Origin: a virus
Strand: one strand, 5' to 3'
IMG/VR virus record: IMGVR_UViG_3300030090_006110
Location: 13,790-34,581 of that record
DNA: 20,792 nt
Below, in pieces: positions 9,601 to 16,110 of this stretch; the stretch's first letter is position 1; each line of letters begins with the position of its first letter. The translations under genes were made by a program, and so were the position numbers. The notes under the pieces are model-generated. The model searched no databases, was not told the DNA's origin, and worked only from the letters and a program-made list of their open reading frames with translations.

Positions 9601-10027
9601 CAATGTAAACATTATTGCAAAATGTAGAGGTAGTTCTTAAAACATTACCAGAGAATGCATAAGCAGCAGTTCCTCCGGTTGATACACCAACCATCAATCC
9701 ATCGCCAGCGGTTGTTCCATAAACTTTTAACAAATTTAATTTTTCAATGATCTCATCATTTGTCTTGGTTCTCCAAGATTCAAACGTATCATTTAAACTA
9801 ACGATAGGAATCAAATAATCTCTATGCTGAACTGTCGCTGAAACTCCGGCCACAGCACTATATTGATCATAAGAGAAAACACCATACTCACTAGGATACT
9901 GGTTTCCTGTGCCTCCGGGTAAAAACCAAGGCGCAGTTAAACCAAAATTACCATCTCTATCCGAGTGGTTATAGGCCCATGTATATCCAGTGCAGCCTCC
10001 AAAATATCCTATGTTAGTAGTAGTCAT
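6683..10027 (-). CDS. Large modular tail fibre protein with carbohydrate-binding-like region, 1114 aa
   Basis: The ATG at 10027 follows AGGA; the preceding gene's stop is 6 bases upstream, so translation is probably coupled. Residues 76-103 (SLNDTFESWRTKTNDEI and on) match the N-terminal attachment motif that I recall from fibres of T4-like marine phages. Residues 104-360 are glycine-rich rod-like repeats. Residues 378-512 and 531-645 are two copies of a beta module beginning around HGF or HGSDPAF and containing VYFL/TYFL. A short GPTGATG hinge at 676-682 leads into residues 690-980, which have the hallmarks of a common phage fibre binding domain: NFITNPDFGIWQRG at 694-707, FADRW at 724-728, and the late KKCKEFYQT segment at 967-975. 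Residues 981-1114 form the tip. Probably an adsorption fibre recognising surface glycan; receptor unknown. Confidence 0.88.
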   Translation of the reverse strand: MTTTNIGYFGGCTGYTWAYNHSDRDGNFGLTAPWFLPGGTGNQYPSEYGVFSYDQYSAVAGVSATVQHRDYLIPIVSLNDTFESWRTKTNDEIIEKLNLLKVYGTTAGDGLMVGVSTGGTAAYAFSGNVLRTTSTFCNNVYIGKSLKVGDATIGGTANPGKVTGNFNVNESLVILNHNEAGASVGDYSGLIIGGYATGPDPASIGLLEDESASADPDDAFVFDRPYWIHKNNMWRTKEGLWLEGKLIHNQVFCGTTGGGEGPAGTYRFGSTGGDYPSGPYGYSGPTNDYKNLLFSADTDSAEGGVVRIFFGPTLSRANWMDIDGRGGVSGVTGQAWRGVKGVTGALVIGNTAGGLLEFDDKGYVNIYKGSNKKRVTKTDHGFTFGHCLRYDAVNGYTYASAAGDFETESGDGIYAADALGMVSKYIDKDTFDITFLGELEESRNSAWNDIIIESAASGLTPGQVYFLAVSAAVADQGKIQSTEPIVTGNINKPMMIATGTNSGVILNYRGQYNNPTGCSGGSTGSRSIFFQNTYTHGSDPAFTKGNLVTYDTTDGNPSGLKLASNVELSTSHVIGMVSFIDTALGIMEITTQGTVILDSNFTNFDNPGTYFLGSNGNATKTQEGSLSVKVFDALSGTKVIMNPDSPDFVTNPMGAGDTRQRGAEPAQPGLDLNLLGPTGATGFTYDNAERVNRNFITNPDFGIWQRGLGTTGASGHTATDHTYFADRWLRVSQTGTGSHAGNPLIMELYGTGASSGTHRTFDYVLRRDDFDRKQTDVEGHPIYYSTVRGKINFHGGTNSNEYCKVEQRFPDVTSHAGNIMTASFYAKGGSTGTCHLAWTQNLTGTTGCVPGATGQDALDARGITANEIITPITDFQVTPNWQKYQYAFFVPEISNESGASGSNHGITHGFSGDHFSSLGIYTQLTSLPNGTEKNIYFNHNLHLSQFKLERSNFSTLFDRVDEKTELKKCKEFYQTSYDYGDIPGTNTIENGLPNPSGIHFIVPASKTHIHQFDRSMRKTPESCTLYSPSGIINEGFNADIGRDLRYAAGTTDILGINRINNANAENIGCTSGSPAGLRINIFYGANPLDNVVVHYVADAEYNNALPTEVSESID
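8093..8896 (-). repeat. Two copies of a beta fibre module in the 1114-aa fibre
   Basis: Residues 378-512 and 531-645 share the order: HGF/HG.D..F, a G-x-L-R/V-x-Y strand, an A-rich turn, [VI][IL]GMVS, an acidic strand, a PGxxYFL strand, and a closing K-x-[MV]-x or KVIM strand. A third copy is at residues 30-165 of the next gene (6172-6579). Similar modules occur widely in phage fibres. Confidence 0.6.
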
Positions 10028-10033
10028 TTATTC

Positions 10034-10705
10034 CTATCCTCCCGTAAACGGAATTGGTTCGTTCGTATCGATATAGTATGGTATGTTTCCAGTGCCTACA
10101 CCTTGAGTTGCTTTTATGTAAAACAAATTAACTGCATTCACTGGTAAACTATCTCCCTCTAGATACGAGCCAAGATTTAATATATTTATCTGATATCTAG
10201 ACGCACCTGGCGCGTTATGGTTTGCAAAACCTTGAGCATTATCGACTAAAGTTGGATCTACGCCAACTCTAGAGTATCCTCCCATCGCCGGAGTTTCATT
10301 TCCCTCTGGATTAATTTGTACTTCCTCTATTCTTGCGTAAACATATGTGTCTCGATCAGAATCGCCTATCACTGGAGAATCAGGACTCAACACATTATTA
10401 TTATGAACAAAGTAACCTATGTCTTTTCCTTGTGGAATAATATAAACATATCCAGTATTCAATGACACTCCCCAAGTACCAATTCCATTTGGAGGACTAG
10501 TTAAATCTAAACTAGCATCAATTAGACTTCCATTTTTTAAAAATCTTTTTGCTAAAGCAGATATCTGATTTTGTAACAGTGTTTGCATTTGAGTCAGTTC
10601 TCTAGCTTGAACCGCAAACCCTGGTCTAAATCCCATCTGTAAATGATTTTTAGTCGGATCCCAGTCATCTAAACCAGAATCTTGATATGAAAAAAATGTT
10701 GTCAT
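10034..10705 (-). CDS. DUF4815-like virion protein, 223 aa
   Basis: The ATG at 10705 has a strong AGGAG Shine-Dalgarno and is preceded by a late-promoter-like sequence. Residues 24-62 carry the most recognisable segment, FRPGFAVQARELTQMQTLLQ, then QISALAKRFLKNGSLI. This matches the N-terminal part of DUF4815-type phage virion proteins as I remember them. The rest is beta-rich, with TGYVYIIPQG, TYVYARIEEV and YQINILNLG segments. The proteins I recall with this region are often much larger and continue into fibre domains, whereas this one stops after about 220 residues and the next gene supplies the fibre. A baseplate-to-fibre adaptor is the natural guess from position, between gp8 and the long fibre. 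Confidence 0.75.
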   Translation of the reverse strand: MTTFFSYQDSGLDDWDPTKNHLQMGFRPGFAVQARELTQMQTLLQNQISALAKRFLKNGSLIDASLDLTSPPNGIGTWGVSLNTGYVYIIPQGKDIGYFVHNNNVLSPDSPVIGDSDRDTYVYARIEEVQINPEGNETPAMGGYSRVGVDPTLVDNAQGFANHNAPGASRYQINILNLGSYLEGDSLPVNAVNLFYIKATQGVGTGNIPYYIDTNEPIPFTGG

Positions 10706-10727
10706 CGCTTTCTCCTAACGGTTCTTT

Positions 10728-10735
10728 TATTTATC
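10728..10735 (-). promoter_or_regulatory. Candidate phage late promoter, GATAAATA
   Basis: The 35-base gap between the gp8-like gene and the DUF4815-like gene reads GATAAATA on the minus strand, one mismatch from the T4 late promoter core TATAAATA. It lies 22 bases before the start codon, and an AGGAG ribosome site lies between. It would start a transcript for the fibre genes. Confidence 0.5.
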
Positions 10736-10740
10736 TATTA

Positions 10741-12315
10741 TCAATACCCTGATGAACTTCTTCTTCCATCATTAGTAGGGTCTGGATCTTCTCCAATTAC
10801 TGCCCTAAATTGATAAGAACTTATTCCAGAAGTATATGAATCTGCATTTGTGATTTTGTTGACAAACAATACTTGAGAGTCGTCTCCCATTTTAATTCCC
10901 GGATCATCAACTGCTGTAATTTCAGTAAGATCTGTTGACGCACCTACTTTCTTTGCAGTTGTTGAGGTGTGCTTTCCGCTCCATGACAAACTTCCCGAAC
11001 CGGCAACCCTAGAAGATGCTAATGATGGCACCAAAGTAGTCTTGTCAAAAAGTTTATCGCCAACTGCAAATTTTTCATCAGCGTTGACAACTTCGACAAT
11101 AGTATTGTTTGAATTAGCCGCAACAACACTTCCAATATTTGTTTTACCTAAAGAGTTTGCTTGGGCGCTTGCAACTTTTTTACCTTTTGATACTACATTC
11201 GAGGCATTGACTGTAATTTTTGTTGTCATTCTTGTTGCAACATCTGCTTTTGTCGTTGCTGCAAAATTATTTCCGTCCGAATCTTTTAGATTCTTTACTA
11301 ATCTAATTTCATTAAAACCATCTGTCATATCAGTGATCTGTGCAAGTCTGCTGCTGTCAATAGAATATACTATCATAGCAGAGTCAGCATTGAGTAATGT
11401 TAACAAATCCATAGTCGGTGATATTACTGGATAAACAAAAGGAGCAATTACATCTCCATAGTTTGTATTGCCAAAAATATTATCAACGGTTTTATCAGAA
11501 GGGAATGATGGTTCTCCATAGCAGTACAAATTCTCAAAAGAATCTGAATATCCTTTTCCATGATGTTCAACATCAATTCTTCTTAGTCTATATCCATCCT
11601 CAGTTGAAATTGGAGAATTGCTGAAAAAATCCCACTTGACATCAAACGTGCATTCCTCATCCCCAGTTTCTAGAAATTCTATTCTTGGTTCAGAACTCCA
11701 TCTTATATTTTTTACAGCAGAGTCATTAACACTGAAACGAATTATACTACCAATTCTATTATTCCAATAATCCATCATTAGCTTAGTTAAATTAAGTTGA
11801 CTATTTGATGGTAGGTTTGGATTGTTGATTTCATCAACTGAAGGAACTGGAATCCATTTGTTTGTGTAAAATCTACTAAGATCTCCAGAAATTGAATACA
11901 AAAATTGCCATGTGTAATCATCTGCTGTTTTTATTGGGCTTATATCTGTCCCTGTTGGTGGTACAGTTGATATTCCGCCCTGATTATTATCAAGACACCA
12001 ATATACTCTTCTTACCCCATTGTCATTTACAACTGCATAGTAGTCTTTACCATCCATGTCTTTTGTGTTGTCCCAAGATTCAAAAACTCTTCTTTCCCAA
12101 CTAACATTTCTTGCTACAGATTTAAACCATGTATTATTTTCTTGTGATAGATTTACAGCTACAACACCATTTAATGTCCTAGCACTTTGAGTCGATCTAT
12201 AGTCTGGCTCATTAGTATTGTCTGAGGATTTTCCAAAGACAAGTGTGAGATTTTGATTTTTAAAATCTCTGGCAAAACTTTCTGACAATAATCCTGTTAG
12301 TCTTCTATAACTCAT
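10741..12315 (-). CDS. gp8: gp8-like baseplate wedge protein, 524 aa
   Basis: The ATG at 12315 sits 10 bases after the preceding stop, with an AGGT ribosome site. Residues 25-160 match the gp8 family pattern: FGKSS at 27-31, VYWCLDNNQGGIST at 104-117, then DDYTWQFLYSISGDLSRFYT at 132-151 and WIPVPS at 154-159. In T4, gp8 is a dimeric wedge component joining the inner wedge to the peripheral pins. T4 gp8 is 334 residues; this protein is about 190 longer. Part of the excess is a threonine, serine and alanine-rich beta block at about 365-475, followed by a family-like tail (GDDSQVLFVNKITNAD at 477-492, then SSYQFRAVIGEDPDP). It follows gp25, gp6 and a third wedge gene, as expected for wedge assembly. 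Family assignment is good; the insert is unexplained. Confidence 0.82.
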   Translation of the reverse strand: MSYRRLTGLLSESFARDFKNQNLTLVFGKSSDNTNEPDYRSTQSARTLNGVVAVNLSQENNTWFKSVARNVSWERRVFESWDNTKDMDGKDYYAVVNDNGVRRVYWCLDNNQGGISTVPPTGTDISPIKTADDYTWQFLYSISGDLSRFYTNKWIPVPSVDEINNPNLPSNSQLNLTKLMMDYWNNRIGSIIRFSVNDSAVKNIRWSSEPRIEFLETGDEECTFDVKWDFFSNSPISTEDGYRLRRIDVEHHGKGYSDSFENLYCYGEPSFPSDKTVDNIFGNTNYGDVIAPFVYPVISPTMDLLTLLNADSAMIVYSIDSSRLAQITDMTDGFNEIRLVKNLKDSDGNNFAATTKADVATRMTTKITVNASNVVSKGKKVASAQANSLGKTNIGSVVAANSNNTIVEVVNADEKFAVGDKLFDKTTLVPSLASSRVAGSGSLSWSGKHTSTTAKKVGASTDLTEITAVDDPGIKMGDDSQVLFVNKITNADSYTSGISSYQFRAVIGEDPDPTNDGRRSSSGY

Positions 12316-12325
12316 TTATTTACCT

Positions 12326-13849
12326 CTAATGGAATGCTGGGCATCCTCCACTATTTCCATTTGGAATGTTGGGAGATCCTGTACCAGTATTTAGGGAACT
12401 TAAGAACATAAAATCGCCAAGATTTATGTCTTTGAATGCAATTCCTTCAGGAACTTGGAAAGACCATGAATTCGGGTGATGATAAATTCTAAAGAAAGAC
12501 ATTCCAAGTTCTTCTGCTGCTGTTGCTCCAGTTCCACCTGAACCGCCTGCTGTATATCCCAGTGCCGCAAATTGATCCTGAGCGACCGCCAGTGCATTGT
12601 CCTCGAATGCTTGATGTGCTGTGGATCCATTCTCATTTTTATACCACATTGCGTCTGCATATGGGGCGGTTGTTCCTATACTTTGTGAATGATCTATTGT
12701 ATAAGTATTTCCAAGATATGGATTATAGCCGCAAGGATATAAATCCACTCCAAGGACATTATTTCTTAAATCCATAGTGGTTCCGAAACGATAAGCGGTA
12801 TAATTGCCTATGATTGGCTGTTCTACCGGGTATATATCTCCGGTGGTTCCCGGTTGAGGGATAGTTTCCCACACAGATCGATTTGCTCCAATGAAAGTTC
12901 CCGCTGGAGAAAATAGTTTCTTAACATAAGGAAGATAGTCATCAATTCTAGCTTCGGTGTCGAAAAGATATGAGTAGCTTTGCCAATATTTATTGTCATG
13001 TATTCTACTCAGTCCACTTAATGTTCCAACCTCATCATCATAATGAACTCCTTCTGGAGATCCCGGCGCACAGCCTGGTTTATCACATGGAGGATATATT
13101 TCATTTCCCTGAGCATCATAACTTCCTCCTGCCCAACAAGGCTCACCGGCAAGATTTGTCCAACAAGGCCCTGTTGCACAACTATTTTCTAAAGCAGAAA
13201 TTCCCGGATGCGGCTTAAATGGATATATTACATCACACTCTGCTGTTGATCCCCAATGATATGCAGTTGCTCCTGTGACTCCAGCAGACACGCCTCTATA
13301 TGGAGCTTCTGATAGTCTTAAAACATAAGCACTTGATTCGGTGACTGAAGAATCAGAATCAAAAAAGGTTCTGAGGAAATATTCTAAAGACTTTGGATTG
13401 CCTTTGTATTGATATAAATTTTTACAAGCAGACAAAAAGTTTCTTACGTCAGTTTTTCCTAAATCAGGTCTTAAGAAATCAACTAGAACTTCACCATCAT
13501 CGCCTTTAGTATAATCAAAGGTTTTATCTGGAAAGCCCTTAGCATAAATTTCTTTCATCAATTTTAAAACTGTGTCTGAAGTTTCATCAACATCAGTTAT
13601 TAATTCTTGCAATCCAACTTCTTGTTCTGATGCTAACCACTCATAGAATATTCTTATAAACTCTGTGAACTGAGGATATGACTCTTGGATATGACTAGGA
13701 AGTCTTGTGTCATTGAAAAAATTAACATATCTTTTTACTACTTGGTTATCATAAGAATCCTGAACGCCTTCAACAAAGCTATAAGCAATGTCATAGATAT
13801 TTCCAGCCGTTCCAGAATTTCCTCCAGTTCCAGTAGTAGTTAAAGTCAT
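12326..13849 (-). CDS. Baseplate wedge protein in gp7 position, 507 aa
   Basis: The ATG at 13849 follows GGGGA in a 10-base gap after gp6. Residues 1-16 are a loose T/G-rich leader. Residues 38-165 are helical and characteristic: LPSHIQESYPQFTEFIRIFY at 50-69, EWL at 70-72, then YQYKGNPKSLEYFLRTFFDS at 146-165. I recall this pairing from virion structural proteins of T4-like marine phages. Residues 283-320 (IHDNKYWQSYSYLFDTEARI, then KKLFSPAGTFIG) are a second conserved block. Between them, about 190-275, is a cysteine-, proline- and glycine-rich insert with CATGPCW and PPCDKPGC. The C-terminus (340-507) is beta-rich with a GGSGGTGAT loop near 435-443. Its place between gp6 and gp8 is that of T4 gp7, which bundles with gp25 and gp6, but T4 gp7 is about 1030 residues, so direct orthology is unproven. 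Confidence 0.72.
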   Translation of the reverse strand: MTLTTTGTGGNSGTAGNIYDIAYSFVEGVQDSYDNQVVKRYVNFFNDTRLPSHIQESYPQFTEFIRIFYEWLASEQEVGLQELITDVDETSDTVLKLMKEIYAKGFPDKTFDYTKGDDGEVLVDFLRPDLGKTDVRNFLSACKNLYQYKGNPKSLEYFLRTFFDSDSSVTESSAYVLRLSEAPYRGVSAGVTGATAYHWGSTAECDVIYPFKPHPGISALENSCATGPCWTNLAGEPCWAGGSYDAQGNEIYPPCDKPGCAPGSPEGVHYDDEVGTLSGLSRIHDNKYWQSYSYLFDTEARIDDYLPYVKKLFSPAGTFIGANRSVWETIPQPGTTGDIYPVEQPIIGNYTAYRFGTTMDLRNNVLGVDLYPCGYNPYLGNTYTIDHSQSIGTTAPYADAMWYKNENGSTAHQAFEDNALAVAQDQFAALGYTAGGSGGTGATAAEELGMSFFRIYHHPNSWSFQVPEGIAFKDINLGDFMFLSSLNTGTGSPNIPNGNSGGCPAFH

Positions 13850-13859
13850 TTACTATCCC

Positions 13860-15584
13860 CTAATTGATTCTATTTATTTCAATGTCAGGATCCTTAATCG
13901 TTAAAACTAAATTGTGCTTTGCACTTATCAAGTTTAAACGAGGATCAATTTGAATAGTAAAATTTTCTATTGCGCCAAGATTGTTAATTTGCACTCTTCC
14001 ATTTTCATAATTTACAGATCCGATGACTCCCATATTATTATCAGTTGATGTGTCCCACATTTCTATTTTTCCGAGACCATCATCATATAATCTAACAAGG
14101 TAAACAGTTCCATCTCTAATCACTCTAAAAGGAGATAGACTTTCTACAACGGAGGCAGGTTGTCCCTCTGGATCTCTGATTGCATTCTTAAACGGTATGG
14201 TTAATGAATACACAGGCTCATCTTCTGTTGCAGAATATGTTCTAGATAAATGCATTTGAATATTTTCGCCCACAATACCACTATCAATCTCCGACAGTTC
14301 TGCAATATAATCAGATATTCTGAATGAATCGTTGAATGTTCTTAAAGGATAATTTCTTGTGTATTGTGTGATAAGAGCGTCTATTTCTTCTACAGTTTTA
14401 TATGAAAGATCCGCATCAAATGTTAACTGTCCTGATAATCTAATATCAATTAAAACTGGATCAAGAAATTCTGGAACAATACTAACTAATGACTTTTCAT
14501 TACAGAGACCTAAAATTTCCTCTCTTTGAGAATCTGCGATTAGTCTTCTATTGTTTGATACTGCTGATACAAAAACTCTTCCGTAGTTTGGAGGATCATT
14601 TTCTTCTCCTCCCCATACACTTGTTTGAATGCCTGTTCCCATTTGTTTTTCTATCAGAACCTCAAAATCTCCCTTTGTGACTGCCCTTCCTTGAGTCTGA
14701 AAGAAAGATGGTGCGTTTTCTTTTATGCTTTCTAGTGTTTCTATTCCAGAGCCACCAACCGCAACCTTTCTTGTGGATAAAACTCCCACTCCATTTACTT
14801 GACTAACAAAAGAGGCACTATTATTAGAGTCTGCACCTGAAGTAACAAGATATTCAAATCTAATTTGGGATTGGTGTTCAGGAAGTTTTCCTAATACTCC
14901 ATCACCAAAATATACTTCATACCCCCCATCACTAGATCCTGTTAAATAATAAATTGAAGTTCCCGCAGTAAATCCACTAATGTTTCCAACAGAGTCATCT
15001 GCTTTTGACCATTCGATATAACCATTTCCTTCATCCACATGAACTTTTAATGTTGAAGTGTCTATCTCTGCATTTGGTATTTTAAACTTTTGATGTCTGA
15101 TCCCTCTATCGTAAAGAGTTCCAGCGACTCTATCCACTCTATTTCCTTGTAGCAAAGTAACCACTGTAGATCCATTCACATAATACGACTTGTCGGGTGT
15201 CCATTGATACCCGTTGCCCGTAAATAAATCTCCAAAGTTTATAGTTTGTCCTGTTCCGGTAACAACTACTTCTGCTCTAGGTGATCTTCTTGATGATGGA
15301 ACATAAGATAAAGGCTTTACTAACGAGTTGATTGATTCTCTTTTTGCCGCTGTGTCAAGAAATGACTCATTTGCAATCATGTTTGCATAAAAACCATACA
15401 TCGTAGAATTGTAAGATAACACATCTAACAAAGTAGAAAGTGCTGATGCCTCAAAATCATAGTCATTAAATGTGTCAGTTGCCTTTAAGTAATCTTTGAT
15501 TGAACTTTTAATATCAGTAAAATCTAACTTCCCTAAAGAAAGAATAGGATTCTGGGATCCAGTATATCCTGTTAAATATGCCAT
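13860..15584 (-). CDS. gp6: gp6-like baseplate wedge protein, 574 aa
   Basis: Only one base separates this ATG from the gp25 stop, and its ribosome site (AAAGGA) lies inside gp25, so the two are almost certainly translationally coupled. Residues 20-110 carry the gp6/gpJ-type signature: LDFTDIKSSIKDYLKATDTF, then YDFEASALSTLLDVLSYNS, then NESFLDTAAKRESINSLVKP and LSYVPSSRRSPRA. Residues 220-285 (GGYEVYFGDGVLGKLPEHQS, then IRFEYLVTSGADSN) are the expected beta domain, followed by RAVTKGDFEVLI at 298-309. The C-terminal part is beta-rich. In T4, gp6 (660 aa) forms the continuous inner ring of the baseplate as dimers bound to gp25 and gp7. The protein is a little shorter than T4 gp6, normal for marine relatives. 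High confidence. Confidence 0.92.
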   Translation of the reverse strand: MAYLTGYTGSQNPILSLGKLDFTDIKSSIKDYLKATDTFNDYDFEASALSTLLDVLSYNSTMYGFYANMIANESFLDTAAKRESINSLVKPLSYVPSSRRSPRAEVVVTGTGQTINFGDLFTGNGYQWTPDKSYYVNGSTVVTLLQGNRVDRVAGTLYDRGIRHQKFKIPNAEIDTSTLKVHVDEGNGYIEWSKADDSVGNISGFTAGTSIYYLTGSSDGGYEVYFGDGVLGKLPEHQSQIRFEYLVTSGADSNNSASFVSQVNGVGVLSTRKVAVGGSGIETLESIKENAPSFFQTQGRAVTKGDFEVLIEKQMGTGIQTSVWGGEENDPPNYGRVFVSAVSNNRRLIADSQREEILGLCNEKSLVSIVPEFLDPVLIDIRLSGQLTFDADLSYKTVEEIDALITQYTRNYPLRTFNDSFRISDYIAELSEIDSGIVGENIQMHLSRTYSATEDEPVYSLTIPFKNAIRDPEGQPASVVESLSPFRVIRDGTVYLVRLYDDGLGKIEMWDTSTDNNMGVIGSVNYENGRVQINNLGAIENFTIQIDPRLNLISAKHNLVLTIKDPDIEINRIN

Positions 15585-15585
15585 T

Positions 15586-16059
15586 TTATCTTGTCCTTTC
15601 TACTACGACTTCTACATTTCCTGATGAATTAGGATCATCCCCGTCTAAAACTTTTATATCATAGTTAAGTTGAACATTCAATTCGTTATTATCAGGATTT
15701 GGCCTTACAATGATATCATTGACTGCAATTCTTGGCTCATGTATACTTATCTGTCTCTTTATTTCTTCTACCAAATCATATATTGCCCATCCGTCATCTG
15801 GTTCAAATAGAAACTGTCGAAGATTACATCCAAAATCGGGAGCAAAAGCCTTTTCAAACGGATTAGTTAACAAGATATTTCTAACAGACTGATCTATAGA
15901 CGAACTATCATATCTTCTGACAATATCCCCCGAAAGTCCACTTTCTGTATATGATGGACTTGGACGAAAAATAAAAGATAGATCTGAGTAAATATATTCC
16001 TTTTCTTTTTCCGAATAAACCGTCTCTGTACCAGTATATCCTCTTCCGTATGATGGCAT
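15586..16059 (-). CDS. gp25: gp25-like baseplate wedge protein (GPW/gp25 family), 157 aa
   Basis: The ATG at 16059 follows AGGA with 7 bases of spacing and a candidate late promoter. The family pattern is clear: YSDLSFIFRPSPS at 24-36, DIVRRYDSSSIDQSVRNILL at 45-64, TNPFEKAFAPDFGCNLRQFL at 65-84, and the conserved IHEPRIAV stretch near 111-118. T4 gp25 is 132 residues and binds gp6 and gp7 in the wedge core, where it connects the baseplate to the sheath. The 22-residue N-terminal extension (starting MPSYGRGYTGTET) is longer than in T4 and shares a GYTG element with the next gene. Confidence 0.94.
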   Translation of the reverse strand: MPSYGRGYTGTETVYSEKEKEYIYSDLSFIFRPSPSYTESGLSGDIVRRYDSSSIDQSVRNILLTNPFEKAFAPDFGCNLRQFLFEPDDGWAIYDLVEEIKRQISIHEPRIAVNDIIVRPNPDNNELNVQLNYDIKVLDGDDPNSSGNVEVVVERTR

Positions 16060-16078
16060 TGTATTTTCCTTTTGCCTT

Positions 16079-16105
16079 TATTTATTAGATTACTTTATAT
16101 TTATC
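16079..16105 (-). promoter_or_regulatory. Two candidate late promoter cores before gp25
   Basis: The 51-base gap between the hub-type gene and gp25 contains GATAAATA (16105-16098) and AATAAATA (16086-16079) on the minus strand, each one mismatch from the T4 core TATAAATA. The nearer one lies 19 bases before the gp25 ATG, with an AGGA ribosome site between. The gap is very AT-rich, so chance matches are possible. Confidence 0.45.
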
Positions 16106-16110
16106 ATAAA

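Noticed and set aside
6683-10027. Diversity-generating retroelement target in the fibre
   Set aside because: Fibre tips can be such targets, but I see no reverse transcriptase and no template and variable repeat pair in this window.
10967-11434. Plus-strand 155-codon open frame
   Set aside because: It lies fully antisense to the gp8-like gene, has no ribosome site I can see, and its hydrophobic look follows from the T/S/K-rich codons opposite.
12424-12660. Minus-strand 78-codon frame inside the gp7-position gene
   Set aside because: Same strand but another frame, fully nested, low-complexity and without its own ribosome site; treated as a shadow.
16060-16110. Rho-independent terminator in the gap before gp25
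   Set aside because: The gap is AT-rich but I find no GC-rich hairpin followed by a T run on the minus strand.
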